Numbered from the stretch's first letter, positions 35,201 to 44,423 are shown. The stretch is 64,000 nucleotides of DNA from Atrina japonica (GCA_030159075.1 BROG01000454.1:428501-492500), one strand, 5' to 3'. A program made the numbers and translations. The notes: generated from the sequence alone by a model not told the origin.

Positions 35201-38200
35201 CTCTTTTACTTAATTTCATGAAATTTTATTAATTATTTTTTCCATCGTAAAATGTTTCCATCAACTAATAAGATGTCATTCGTTGCACTTTTTAGGTCAC
35301 CTGAGCCAAAGGCTCTTTTGTCTGTCATCGTCCGTCGTTAATATTTGCACATTTTCAACATCTTATCAAGAACCAGTGGGCCAATTTTAACCAAACTTGG
35401 CATATGGCATCCCCATGCATAAAGTTAGTGAATGAAAAAGGGTAGGACTCATAGGGGCCTTATAAGGGGCCAAAAAGGACCAAAACTTGGTACATCTTTA
35501 AACATCTTTTCATGAACCAATGATCAGATGACTTTCAATTGTTAAGTCCAGATTTTCGAATGAAAATGAAATCTGTCAATAAACAGTTCACTAGGGGGAG
35601 CTTGAATAACAAAGGGTACAGTTTATACAGATGGCTTAATAATTCAAAACTGATTGACTTTTTGTATACAGAAATATTTCAGAAAATTGTTAGGAATTAT
35701 TTAAGAATCTTTTTGACAAAATTCCAAGATCATGAAGTCAAGGTCACAGACACCTAAGTAAACAGAAAGTATCAGGTTTTTAGCTCACCAGAATCAAATG
35801 TTCAAATGAGCATTTCTGATCGCCTTTTGTCCAGCGTCTGTCTGTCCATCTGTCCATTAACTTATCACATTTTTTTACTTCTCCTTCAAAACCGCTGAAG
35901 GTATTTTGAGGAAACTTTACAGGAAGCAAGAACACAAGGTCCTCTACAAAGTATGCTCATTTCAGCCAGATCGGCCAAGGGATGGATCCAGGGTGGGACA
36001 AAAGAGGCCCCAGGGGTACCCCTTTTTAAAAATATTTTCCTCCAGAATCTAATTGTATATTAGTGTTCTACATAGATGTATGATTCAAGTTTGTTAATTT
36101 CTTTAAAACGGAAAATAAATTTTTGACACGTTTTTGACGTCTTTTTAGACTGTAATGTTCATTCATTTTTGTATGATTTCTTTGATTTTCTCCCTTATTA
36201 TTCATTATGATGCATTCATTTTATGAATTTCTTTGATTTTATTCTCATTTATTCAATTGAAAAATTGCAAAAGAATGAGGGGGCGTTTTTCACATTTGTT
36301 TCTTCAAAACCACTGAAGGATAAGGGAAGCAAGTACCTGGTACCTACAAGTTTATGTTTTTTTACCAGATCAACTCAGAGGTGGATCCAGGGTGGGCGAA
36401 ATAGGTCTTAGAGGGTACCTCTCTTTGAAAATCTTCTCCCAAACTGCTGCATGGATTGTCATTTCCATTCATTTTTAAGTCTCCTCCACTCCCAAGGAGT
36501 CTTAAAATAATTTGTAAATTTGAGATTCCCATATTTTAACTATATATTCATGTGAGCGATGTGGCCCATGTTCCTCCTGTTGTCAAATTTTACACATTTT
36601 GACTTCTCAAGAAACAGTGGGTAAATTTTAACCATTATACTTGGCAAGAAGTATCCCCACATGAAGTCACATAAGACCCTTAGGGGCTCCAAAAGTGGCC
36701 AAATCTGTGTATTATTTCACTCAGGTGACCGTTAAGGCCCGTGCTTGAAAATGCTTGAAAAATGCTAGGAAAAGTCCTTGAAAAGTGATTGGAAATGCCT
36801 GGAAAAATAATTGAAAAGTGATTGGAAATGCCGGGAAAAATAATTGAAAAGAGATTGGAAATGTCTGGAAAAATCATTGAAAATGTTTTTACATTGGCTA
36901 ATGTCTTTGTTTACCATGACAGGTCATAAACATCCAATTTGTGACCTGGCCTCAGATAATGATGAGAGATTAGTAAGCAGTGATGAACAGGGTGATATAA
37001 TTGTATGGACTTTGTCTGGGCCCTCAATCAAACAAACACACGCAATATCAGGGTCAGGGTAAGTAAAGAGTCTAAAATCATTGACTATATAGTCGTTTGT
37101 AAAACTTGTGGATCTGAATAGGAAACACATTATTATTTTTCATCATTCACATTAAAACTTTTGGGTCATACTTAAGATTTTCCTGTTAGTGTGAATAATT
37201 ATACCCTGAGGACAGTACTCAGAATTTGAGTGTGCACTCAAACAATTGTTTAATAAATACTGAACCTATCCTCTGTTGAGTAATAATTTTCATCATCATT
37301 TACAATTGTATGCCATCAATATACAAACATATCAATTCGCAGAATAATTTTGGTTGTTTTTACCTTAAAATCAAGAAACATTAGCTGAGCTTTAGTACTG
37401 AATATATTTGGTGTTTTTAGACCCAATTCATTTACTTCATCCTCAAGCTCAACTAACTTTTTATGATCTTAGAGCTGAGCTAGGATGATAAAAAGCTTTG
37501 AACTTTGAATGAAAAAAAAAGTGTTGAAAAAAATGTTTTGAAACATTCCATCTCCCCATACAGCAGACATATTTTTAATTGTTTCACAGAAAAACAAATC
37601 CCACAGCAGGTATAAAAGGCGGATTAGATTTATTGGTCGTCATTGTATATCTGTACTTGAGGCACAGATGTTTATTTTTGTTGAGATGTACAGGTTAGAT
37701 TCTGTGAGTTTTATTCAGCCTCTGGGACTTCGCATGTTTTGTTTTGCAAGTACAGATATACAATGACAACCAATATTACTAATGCGCTTTTTATACCTGT
37801 TTTGGGACTTGTTTTCCGGTGACAAAATTACAAATATATCTACTGTGTAGGGAGATGAAGTGGGAATATTTCAAAACATAATTTCAACACATATTTTTTA
37901 TTCAAAAGTTCAACAGCTTTTTGTCTTCCCAGCTCAACTTCAAAATGAAAATACAGAATTTATGCTGCATGTAGACATTTGTAGCCATCTGAGCTGAAGT
38001 CTCTGGCACAGATATCAATTATCAGTGATATCAAATGATACCTTAGTTTGATTTTTTTTATCATCTGAAAATGACCTCAGTTATTATTGATATCAAATTA
38101 TATCTGATCATAACCTCTGTTTTTATTGATATCAAATCATATTTAATCTTAATATCTGTTTCTGGTGATATCAAATCATACCTTTTGATTTCATGGTAAT

Positions 38201-41200
38201 CTAAACTTGATATCTGTTGATATCAGATTATATCTGATCACATTTTGTTTTACTGGTGATATCAAATCATATCTGATCACATTTTGTTTTACAGGTGATA
38301 TTTTGTTATATCTGATCACATTTTGTTTTACAGGTGATATCTAATTATATCTGATCACATTTTGTTTTACTGGTGATATCAAATAATGTGTAAATGATAT
38401 AATAATATGATGTAATAAAATAATGATTATAATACATGAAGATGTGATAGATTACCTTTCTAATCAGACTAATACAATTTTGCAGATGGCCATGTAGTAG
38501 TTTAGTTTTTTGGAAAAACATCGTAGTGGGAGGATTTGGAAATGGTGAAATAAAATTATTTTGTGCAAAGACAGGAAAACAAGGAGCACTTGTTCATGCT
38601 CATGGTAGATGGATAAATGGACTGGATGTTGCACGTGGTAGTGGAATAGTAAGTATTTAGATGAGATGCATGTTTAAGTTGTGTATCATAAATTAAATTT
38701 ATGAAGTTGTAGAAAATGTTTTTCTAGATTGTTACAAATGTATTTGTGGTTAAAAATATTTTGCAATCTGACTGCGTGTCTGTCAATCTATTTGTTATTA
38801 ACTCTGTCTGTCAATCTTATTGTCAATCCATCTGTCAATCTGTCAGTCTGTCTGTTAACCCTTTCAATACTGCGACATCACATCTGCATAGTGAGGTTAT
38901 ACACTGTAGCAGTTTATATTTTCTGCACTCTGCTCACTGTAGCATATTTTCATCATGACATCGTTTTGCTGTGCAGTCTGATTTTTAATTTATGGATGTG
39001 GAATGAATCAATTTGTGAGAGAAATTTTAAGAATATGGTCTTATTTAAATGTACAAATAGAACTTTTGAATGAAAAACTTGAATAAATCAATACATTCTA
39101 AATACATGTATATATTTTATTGTATACATAATTTTCCTTTGCATTTCATATAAAAAAATTGTATGTTTAATCATCATGAAAAAGGAGATGAAAATATGGT
39201 AACTCACTTGTGACTTGATAAAATATCCAAATTGTAAGTTGGACCAATATTTTCAGCTGTAAATGTGTTAAATTTAACACTTTTATTTAAATTTTTTGTA
39301 GAAACATGTTCCATGAAGGAGGTTTCTGCATTGAAATTGTCCGTAAAATCATCGTCACTGCTAACATCTTTTTTGGAATCGATATCTATCTCAGATTCTG
39401 TTTCTATAGAAATAGGGTTTATATGTTGTTCAAATCCAGAAACGTCATTCAAATCAGATACTAAAAACTCATTTTTAGAGTCGGAATCAAAGTTGAAAAT
39501 ATCTAAAACATCTTGGGGAAATTTCGGATGCATAAGCGGCAGCCATTTTTTAACGACTTTCAGTCACTGATTTCAAAGTAATAGCACTTTTATATCTGTC
39601 ATAACTTGCTTATTTTCGCTGGCATCCATTACATGTACATGTGATTATACAGACTAAAGTCTCATCTAACTCTTGTCACAATCGTGATTTCCGGTCATAA
39701 GTGAAAGTGGGAAAAACCCGAATTGAAAGTGAAGCCCCTGAAGGAGAAACATTAGGCGGTTTACGTTCTTGTAATCAGCGGTTGTATTTCTACCGGGCGG
39801 CCGTGGACGTTATCATGAGTAGAGAACAATATATTTAGGGGGCGTTATAGGACACTATCATATTGAAAGGGTTAATCTGTCTGTCAGTCTGTCTCTTAAT
39901 CTGTCTGTCAGTGTGTTTAGATTTTTGTTGATTTTTAGCTCGCTGGCACAAACTACTGGAGAGCTAGACATACTCCAGGTATTGACGTCATTGTCCATAG
40001 ACAAAACTCTAAACTGGCATATAACTTTTTAACTGCAAGGGACAGGTCTCTCATATTTTACATTTAGATTTCTTATGACCATAGCTTTCATTTGTTACCT
40101 TGACTTTTGACCTTTGGCTTTGACCTACTTTTCAGAAACTTTAACCTTGGCTACAGCTTTCAAACAATGAGGGATAAGACTTTGATATTTTGCATAAAGA
40201 TTTTTTATGACCAGAGCTTTCATTTGGTACCTTGACATGTGACCTTGAACTTTGACCTACTTTTCAAAAACCTTAAAACCTTGGCTACTTTTTTAAACTA
40301 TGAGTTATAGGGCTTTGATATTTCACATATAGAATATTTATGACCAGAGCTTTCATTTGGTACCTTGATGTTTGACCTAGTGACCTAGACCTTGGACTTT
40401 GAACTGCTTTTCAAAAACTTTAAACTTGACTATACATGTATCTTTTAAACCATAAGGGGTAGGGCTATGATATTCCACATATATATTTCTAATGACCAGA
40501 GCCTTCATTTGGTACCTTGACTTTTGACCTAGTGAACTTGACCTTGGACTTCAACCTACTTTTAAAAAATTTTAACCTGAGCTGAAGGAAATAATTTTAC
40601 CAGTCCTTTGACCTTAAAACCTGACAGCTATGGGTCAAATATCTTTTTTTTAAATTTTACACCCATTTTGGCCAGCTTTAATGTCTTCTGACAACTCTTG
40701 TTGTAATTGCTCACCAGTCTGTTGATAATGGTTTCACAGGTACAGGACATGCTAAATTTCATCAGTACTCTCAGAATGCTTGTTTACTAAACATTCTTTC
40801 TATAAATGTGACTAGCTCTTGGTCACAGTTATGACTTTCAAACAAATGTGAAATAGTTCACATATTTAATTTTAGTCATTATCATGCAATAATATAGACT
40901 AAATTGTTGTGGGCACTAAACTTTTTGAGTGAAAATTAACATTACTGTGTAATTGGTCAATTATGTTCAAACTGTTTAATTTAACAACCCCTGAAAAGCA
41001 ATGGACTCTTTTGTAAATCAATGAGTTAGGTCAGCTCAAATGTGTCTACAGGGGTGAATGGGTTAAAGATCCACAAAAAAATGTCCAGCTGTTGTTTGTG
41101 CTCTAAATATTGACTGGGCTGAATTAGATAGGTTTATAGTAGCAGATAGTTACAGATCTGACTTTTGGTCGACTGCGAGTGTAAGTTAGTTACAGATCTG

Positions 41201-42026
41201 ACTTTTGGTCGACTGCGAGTGTAAGTTAGTTACAGATCTGACTTTTGGTCTTTCTATTTTGCAATAACATGAAATAGATATATGATGAACATATCAACAG
41301 TCTAGGCAATTGTTTGACTTATGGTTAATGTCTTAATTTAATTTTTTTTATCCCTTGCAGTGACTTGTAGTTTGTACGTATTGCTCAAAGCAAGAAAAAA
41401 GGATAAGATTAGTATTTGATTATTTTGCTTATTTTTTAAAATTATTCCCCTTTGTTGATTTTTTTTTCACCTAGGCATAGAAAATTTAATGTTGTTACAA
41501 AATTGGCTCTCATTTGTTTCAACTAGGTTCACTAGATTTAGTGCAAATACACAACTTTGGTAGATGGGGTGTCATGTGACAAAAATTTGTGCTCATAGTG
41601 GCACTAGGTACTGTGAAAGATTTATTTTCATCTGTCCAACATTTTACAATGTTTTTGGTCTGACGAATGATACTGGTAAATCCTTTAAAATACAATGATG
41701 CAACAAATATTTATACTGAATATTTAATTGTTATAGAGAAATTCCATGAATGACGCTGAAATTGATATAATGTAGTAGATATGTGTGTTGTCTCTCAGAA
41801 ACTCATTAAAACTTTATCAGCTATAGATGTGAATCCAACATATCCTATGATTTCCAAACCAAAAAGGTAGAGAATGCAATCATAAGTATAGATTTTCCTT
41901 GAACTGATTGATAATGATATTCTTATGCTGTTTATTGCATTTATAGAATTATACACACATAGGTCTTACTTTCATAGAAATGTATATACACACACATTAT
42001 AACACACTTTTCTCTCCTTGTACAGG

Positions 42027-42118
<92 letters not shown>

Positions 42119-42178
42119 ACACCATTGTGGCCATTCTGGCTTTTGATTTTTAGAAGTGTTCTCCTTTGTTTATTTTGT

Positions 42179-42214
<36 letters not shown>

Positions 42215-42283
42215 ATATCTCCTGGTGGGGAATTATAATTTGTTGAATTATTTCCCTTTGTTTATTTTGTTTTATATATATAT

Positions 42284-42338
<55 letters not shown>

Positions 42339-43553
42339 ACAATATCTCCTGGTGGGGGATTATAATTTGTTGAATTATTTCCCTTTGTTTATTTTGTTAT
42401 ATATATCTGGACAATATCTCCTGGTGGGATATTATAATTGTTTTTGCTTTGTTGCCAACTGTTTTAGGCATGATGTCAAAATGTTAAGTTCTTGACACAT
42501 CCTAACCTTAATTTCTTGTTTTTTCAATAAAACAGCAAATATTCTTAGAATCTTCATTCTGTAAAAAAGTAGATCAAATGCAGCTTTGGAGATGATCAAA
42601 CTAACATACTTGTTTTGTTGTATTTCTTATATAGATTTTATTGTAAACATTACAGTTGTTATCTGCTAGTGAAGATTCATTCTTACGAGTGTGGCAGCTC
42701 AAGGAGGGACCATTACCAGAGGTAAGGACAAAATATTATCGGCCTCTTGAACATGGATTGAATAGAACTGTCACCGTTTTGACAAGCTTGATTTATTTCA
42801 ATTGATAAAGTTTATTTTTTCTATGTGGTCTGGAGAAGATAAACTTGATATATATCGTAAATTATCAGTCTCCATAGGAAATTCTTCCTGCACTCATTCA
42901 TGTTATGCTTAGCTAGTTCTGTCTTAAGGATGACAAACCTATTTCAAAATTTTAGACCTTTGCACACAAACTCGTGTCGGGTCCATGAAATCGCCATATT
43001 TTGCGTAAAAACCTAGATGAGGGTTAAAATCACAGGAGTGACAATCAAAAGCAAATATCACTTGCATTGATATGATTGAAAGTTTGAAATTGACAAAGTG
43101 GCAGAAGTCATATCAATTCAAAAAAAAAAAAACAATCATGTGATTATGTGCACTGTTTTCCTTTCAAATCATACACTTATCACATATTCACTTTAATCAC
43201 ACTTAAATTTTGAGACGACACCAGAGAAAAAAAGTAACTAAGTCTTTTTTTTCAATTATTGCAACAGGACGTTGAACTGCTTATATCTTATTTATATATA
43301 GACTTAGTCCATTTTCAATGCTGTTATAAAACGATTGGTAGAAGTCAGGTTAATTGGGGATGTATGTGTTGGTATGAGGTGAGTGTTTTAATCTTAAACT
43401 ACACTATGTTTAATATTACAGATTGAATATCGATATTCTGAGAGTGTAACAGACCAGCAGCTTGTTGGTGTTCAGTTTCTACATCAAGGTGGAAAAGCAT
43501 TCTGTGTGACAGGATATGATAGCTGTGATGTAACCTTTTATGTACAGAGCTGA
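18222..43553 (+). CDS. Wdr54: WD repeat-containing protein 54 (Wdr54), complete, 9 exons
   Basis: Join of 18222-18449, 20802-20864, 29207-29279, 32344-32400, 35102-35179, 36923-37058, 38486-38648, 42656-42721 and 43422-43553: 996 nt, 331 aa, close to the 334 aa of human WDR54. Recognisable collinear blocks are N-terminal [57 protein letters not shown](T)[39 protein letters not shown] and FCVTGYDS near the C-terminus. It is a WD40 beta-propeller protein with short blades (IIVW, EIKLF, FLRVW). Its molecular role is poorly known; human WDR54 has been linked to EGFR/ERK signalling. The start is supported by an in-frame TGA 45 nt upstream (18177-18179) and A at -3. Every intron is GT-AG and phases match throughout. 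Confidence 0.95.
18450..20801 (+). other. Wdr54: Wdr54 intron 1
   Basis: Holds a family-1 SINE (19029-19314). The rest is AT-rich with no supported coding sequence; an open frame around 18882-19124 is spurious and partly SINE. Confidence 0.8.
19029..19314 (+). mobile_element. tRNA-derived SINE (family 1), full length
   Basis: Head GAGCCAACCTGGCTCAGTCGG-like with A box, then B-box-like GAGTTCAGGTCCAGC, the CTCACTGCTCAATGGCC body, and an AATAAACAAACAAAC tail. Exact 12-bp target duplication ACCAGCATAGAG at 19017-19028 and 19315-19326. The clearest copy of this family in the window. Confidence 0.92.
20802..20864 (+). CDS. Wdr54: Wdr54 exon 2 (residues 77-97)
   Basis: A 63-nt exon encoding [11 protein letters not shown] then [10 protein letters not shown], between acceptor TTTTTTCCAG and donor GTATGT. 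It is in a different frame from the longer open frame over this stretch and was found by homology to the LVLTS-RG-Q block of WDR54. Confidence 0.9.
20907..21090. repeat. CAGT-type MITE fragment
   Basis: TACAGTGGAACCTGTCATGA matches one terminus of the TA-flanked family, and GAGGACCACTTGTCTTGAGA follows. The second terminus is not found. Confidence 0.45.
21840..22755. repeat. Minisatellite block 1, core AGTCACAGGTAGTGACT
   Basis: About 25 units of 35-40 bp: GTGAAAGTCACAGGTAGTGA, then CTCTTCCTGGGTA-like and TATATGTA-like spacers. The core is itself an inverted repeat (AGTCAC-AGGTA-GTGACT). Longer periods occur: the TTCAGGATTCATATAGTGAA and TGCATGTTTACATTGTATA variants alternate. Frames open on both strands are repeat artefacts. 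Confidence 0.9.
23020..23995. repeat. Tandem repeat, about 160-bp unit, about 6 copies
   Basis: GTTAAAGTTTCAGGTTGAAG recurs at about 23173, 23339, 23614, 23784 and 23940. Each copy continues with AACTTGGCCTGTAGGTTACC, GGCAAGTGCAATTGAATTA and GGATCAAAGTAGTAATTGG variants. Some copies are shortened. Confidence 0.8.
25155..26130. repeat. Minisatellite block 2, core AGTCACAGGTAGTGACT
   Basis: Same unit as 21840-22755, about 27 copies, with a different prevailing spacer (ACTCACAGGGTATATGTAGT). The blocks are separated by 2.4 kb of unrelated repeat and sequence. Confidence 0.9.
26630..28130. repeat. Tandem array, 66-bp unit, about 22 copies
   Basis: Units contain GACTGGTACAGGGACACTTG, TTATAGGTATAGAGCCCC and CATCATTATCTAAACATGG. 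Because 66 is a multiple of 3, one frame stays open for 242 codons (27108-27836) as a 22-residue repeat. A longer period of about 190 bp carrying a GACGATTGTTGTTATAGATA variant appears twice (about 27420 and 27610). Intronic, on the Wdr54 sense strand. Near 27960-28080 the unit shortens. Confidence 0.92.
28294..28740. repeat. CAGT-type MITE, second terminus unclear
   Basis: TACAGTAAAACCTGCATATA begins a stretch with repeated inverted words TAACAAATTT / AATTTGTTATAA, typical of this family. No matching right terminus was found. Confidence 0.45.
29207..29279 (+). CDS. Wdr54: Wdr54 exon 3 (residues 98-122)
   Basis: Encodes [19 protein letters not shown] and STDFA. Acceptor CTTTCCAG, donor G|GTTTGA, leaving one base (phase 1). 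Confidence 0.93.
29394..29843. mobile_element. TA-flanked MITE (CAGT-type), 450 bp
   Basis: Inverted ends CAGTCAATTCTTGTTA / TAACAAGAGTTGACTG, with TA at 29392-29393 and 29844-29845. The inner phrase TAACAGCAT repeats. No transposase frame. Confidence 0.85.
30660..30805. repeat. CAGT-type MITE fragment
   Basis: TACAATCAAACCTGTCTTGA then GAAACCACCCC and AAGACATATAGTCTCTTAT resembles the start of the TA-flanked family. Degraded, one end only. Confidence 0.35.
30890..31045 (+). repeat. SINE family 2 body fragment
   Basis: TTTGCAGGTTTACTTGAAGA, then GGTTCTCTCTTCCACCACTG, matches the body of the 48205 copy. The tRNA head is missing. Confidence 0.5.
31613..31765. repeat. Fold-back element, arms about 55 bp
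   Basis: ATAAATATTACACTCATGAG to TTTTCACCCTCGGAAAAGCAT on the left pairs with ATGCTTCCTTGGGGTGAAAA to TTCATGAATG-type sequence and ATATTTAT on the right, with a few mismatches and about 40 bp between the arms. Confidence 0.8.
31855..32075. repeat. Dispersed repeat, relative at 44880-45120
   Basis: AAGAAGATTGGTTGTGGTTA, GGTTTACCTGCTTCTACTCC and ACATACATCAGG match in order the sequence at 44890-44945. Weaker relatives occur at 29900-30010 and 43325-43385. Confidence 0.55.
32171..32245. repeat. (TA)n microsatellite
   Basis: About 37 uninterrupted TA dinucleotides. Open frames of alternating Tyr-Ile through it are artefacts. Confidence 0.97.
32344..32400 (+). CDS. Wdr54: Wdr54 exon 4 (residues 122-141)
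   Basis: Encodes [19 protein letters not shown]. Donor G|GTAAGTGACATTACAT; the minisatellite starting about 60 bp downstream contains near copies of this donor sequence. Confidence 0.92.
32461..32975. repeat. Minisatellite, about 42-bp unit, about 12 copies, splice-donor-like
   Basis: Unit: TACATGTAAGTGATGTTACA then TGGAGGAAGTTTGTATATAT. Each unit carries GTAAGT followed by GATGTTACATGG. The genuine exon-4 donor at 32401 reads GTAAGTGACATTACATCGAG, matching the unit in register. Confidence 0.92.
33048..33830. repeat. Dispersed element with 4 tandem copies of about 147 bp
   Basis: Starts TTATTAGCTTGCCATGATGA and repeats TTCACATATAGATTTCTTAT, GCTTTCATTTGGTACCTTGA and GACTTTGACCTACTTTTCAA. A second member, opening TTTTAGCTCGCTGG, is at 39935-40715. 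Confidence 0.8.
34364..34744 (+). other. Unassigned 126-codon open frame in Wdr54 intron 4
   Basis: From ATG to TAA with Ser/Thr/Asn-rich composition (e.g. [20 protein letters not shown]). It is not made of tandem repeats and has more mixed composition than its surroundings. I recognise no family, and there is no obvious promoter, splice or poly(A) context. It could be chance, a transposon remnant or an alternative exon. Listed because it is the longest non-repetitive unexplained frame on the plus strand. Confidence 0.2.
35102..35179 (+). CDS. Wdr54: Wdr54 exon 5 (residues 141-167)
   Basis: Encodes [16 protein letters not shown] then [10 protein letters not shown]; the IPAKG-NI block is diagnostic of WDR54. 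Acceptor TTTACAG, donor G|GTGAGT. Confidence 0.94.
35295..36735. repeat. GGTCACCTGAG-type dispersed repeats
   Basis: TTAGGTCACCTGAGCCAAAG with the hairpin-prone pair GAGCC-AAA-GGCTC, later TTTTAGCTCACCAGAATC, then a right end CACTCAGGTGACC at about 36717-36730. Inner words (AAGAACCAGTGGGCC, GGGGCCTTATAAGGGGCC) match 13953-15060 in reverse. Confidence 0.55.
36740..36890. repeat. Short tandem array, 33-bp unit
   Basis: GAAAAGTGATTGGAAATGCC then GGAAAAATAATT repeats about four times with changes, ending 33 bp before exon 6. Confidence 0.8.
36923..37058 (+). CDS. Wdr54: Wdr54 exon 6 (residues 167-212)
   Basis: A WD blade starting [17 protein letters not shown] and ending GDIIVWTL, then an inter-blade loop to SGSG. 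Donor GG|GTAAGT, phase 2. Confidence 0.94.
37471..37940. repeat. Large imperfect inverted repeat, arms about 190 bp
   Basis: Left arm (37471-37660) words AAAAAGCTTTGAACTTTGAA, TGTTTTGAAACATTCC, AGGTATAAAAGGCG and CATTGTATATCTGTACTTG recur in reverse complement and inverse order in the right arm (37746-37940), with roughly 80-85% match where I aligned it. The spacer is about 85 bp. Probably a fold-back transposon. Confidence 0.82.
38010..38400. repeat. Tandem array, about 49-bp unit
   Basis: Units of GATATCAAATCATATCTGAT then CACATTTTGTTTTACTGGT, about 7-8 copies, ending about 85 bp before exon 7. The unit contains the palindrome GATATC. Confidence 0.8.
38486..38648 (+). CDS. Wdr54: Wdr54 exon 7 (residues 212-266)
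   Basis: Encodes [38 protein letters not shown] and [16 protein letters not shown]. Acceptor TTTTGCAG, donor ATA|GTAAGT, phase 0. Confidence 0.94.
38859..39871 (-). mobile_element. piggyBac-type element, 1013 bp, TTAA target duplication
   Basis: Ends CCCTTTCAATACTG and (reversed) CCCTTTCAATATGATAG form terminal inverted repeats, bounded by TTAA at 38855-38858 and 39872-39875. TTAA duplications and CCC(T)TT ends are the piggyBac hallmark. It carries one minus-strand frame (39204-39533) resembling a transposase N-terminus and no catalytic core, so it is non-autonomous. It lies in CTGT/CTGTCAAT microsatellite sequence that continues on both sides. Confidence 0.85.
39204..39533 (-). pseudogene. 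Remnant piggyBac transposase N-terminal frame, 109 codons
   Basis: The frame starts near the right terminus, is strongly acidic ([18 protein letters not shown]) and ends with [18 protein letters not shown], which resembles the F-x-G/GP-x-N segment ending the disordered leader of piggyBac transposases. It lacks the DDD catalytic region. The family call rests on both the TIR/TTAA context and this resemblance. The opposite frame is its shadow. Confidence 0.5.
39935..40715. repeat. Second copy of the 147-bp-unit dispersed element
   Basis: Opens TTTTTAGCTCGCTGGCAC and carries about four units with GACCATAGCTTTCATTTG-like, CTTGACTTTTGACCT and ACTTTGACCTACTTTTC words, as at 33048-33830. It ends near AATTGCTCACCAG. 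Confidence 0.8.
41145..41250. repeat. Near-perfect 40-bp tandem repeat, 2.6 copies
   Basis: TAGTTACAGATCTGACTTTT then GGTCGACTGCGAGTGTAAGT is repeated identically twice, followed by a partial third copy to TTTTGGTC. Confidence 0.95.
42028..42440. repeat. TA microsatellites in a 120-bp tandem unit
   Basis: Long TA runs at 42030-42113, 42182-42211 and 42273-42335. Flanks TTTCCCTTTGTTTATTTTGT and CAATATCTCCTGGTGGGG repeat three times, so the microsatellite and its flank were duplicated together. Confidence 0.85.
42656..42721 (+). CDS. Wdr54: Wdr54 exon 8 (residues 267-288)
   Basis: Encodes [18 protein letters not shown] then PLPE, the classic D-x5-W end of a WD repeat (DSFLRVW). Acceptor ATTACAG, donor GAG|GTAAGG. 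Confidence 0.94.
42722..43421 (+). other. Wdr54: Wdr54 intron 8, nothing further recognised
   Basis: AT-rich intron with an A run near 43120 and a weak relative of the 31855 repeat near 43325-43385. Confidence 0.7.
43422..43553 (+). CDS. Wdr54: Wdr54 exon 9 (residues 289-331 and stop)
   Basis: Encodes [19 protein letters not shown] then [15 protein letters not shown] and VTFYVQS, ending TGA at 43551-43553. The C-terminal AVTGYD-type block is conserved in WDR54. Confidence 0.94.
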   Translation: MEYRYSESVTDQQLVGVQFLHQGGKAFCVTGYDSCDVTFYVQS

Positions 43554-43854
43554 AATGGATACCATTAACTATATTAGCTTATTTTTACATTCAGAATGGA
43601 CCTGCAATGATATCTATTTGTGTATTGTATATTTGAATATATTCTGAGTTATTGAATAACTCATTGAATTAAAACTTTCTAAATGTGACTGTTTGATACT
43701 TTGTGTTTTGAAAGTAAATTGTTTTTTTATGTTAGTGATTTCGCACATTTTGTATTGCTGGAGTTGATTTTGGTTGTTGAAAAAGATCTCTATATAAATA
43801 TATTTTTACAGAATGTATTTCATTTTTGTGCTCTATATAATTTTCATGCATACA

Positions 43855-43925
43855 TACATACATGCATGCATGCACGCATGCACACACACACACACACACA
43901 AACATACAAACACATCCTACAAACA
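43855..43925. repeat. Compound CATA/CATG/CA microsatellite
   Basis: CATACATACATACATGCATG passes into a CA run and AAACA repeats, in the Wdr54 3' UTR or just after it. Confidence 0.85.
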
Positions 43926-44417
43926 CACCTGCATATGATTTAAAAGTGAAATTAAGATTTTTTATCAAGTAAGTATTAGAAATCAAATTTGATTGTGAAA
44001 ACTAAATATTCTTTTTGAGTATCTATCAGAGTTTCATTTTTCTATCTACATGTATGAATGAAAAGAAGAGATAGGTATATCACTTGTATCTTAAATGTTA
44101 ATTTTTGTAACTGATATTCAGAAGTGCCCAGCATTAATAAGACACATGTTATATGTACAAATTACTCCGTCCCTTTATAATCACAGATCTGTCATGCATC
44201 TGTTTATCTTTCAGTTTCATGTCATCTGGTATACTGCCAGTATCTTATATATTATATCATCATTCACAAATCGTATGATGTTTTATGCTGTGGATTCAAA
44301 CTTTGCCAACTGAATCATTTGCAACGTTCTTGTAGTAGCCAATCTTTAAATATGTACTTAAAATATTATAACATGGGGGAAATCATAAACTTGAACAAAT
44401 GTTTTGATGTGAATGAA

Positions 44418-44423
44418 AATAAA
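44418..44423 (+). terminator. Wdr54: Candidate Wdr54 poly(A) signal AATAAA
   Basis: A canonical hexamer 865 bp after the stop, followed within 20 bp by the T-rich TATCTTTTCTTTTTC. The best placed of several candidates; unverified. Confidence 0.35.

Larger units (their letters stand above)
35180..36922 (+). other. Wdr54: Wdr54 intron 5, dispersed repeats
   Basis: Holds TTTTAGGTCACCTGAGCC-type repeats in tandem arrangement (35295, 35780, 36540), related in inverse orientation to the ACAAGAGGCC family, and a short array just before exon 6. Confidence 0.7.
37059..38485 (+). other. Wdr54: Wdr54 intron 6
   Basis: Holds a large imperfect fold-back (37471-37940) and a GATATCAAAT repeat array running almost to exon 7. 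Confidence 0.75.
38649..42655 (+). other. Wdr54: Wdr54 intron 7
   Basis: A 4-kb intron with a piggyBac-type element in a CTGT-rich microsatellite, a 147-bp repeat element, a 40-bp triplication and several long TA tracts. Confidence 0.8.

Noticed and set aside
38746..39073. Plus-strand frames in the CTGT region as genes
   Set aside because: They run from CTGT microsatellite into the piggyBac end; no protein similarity.
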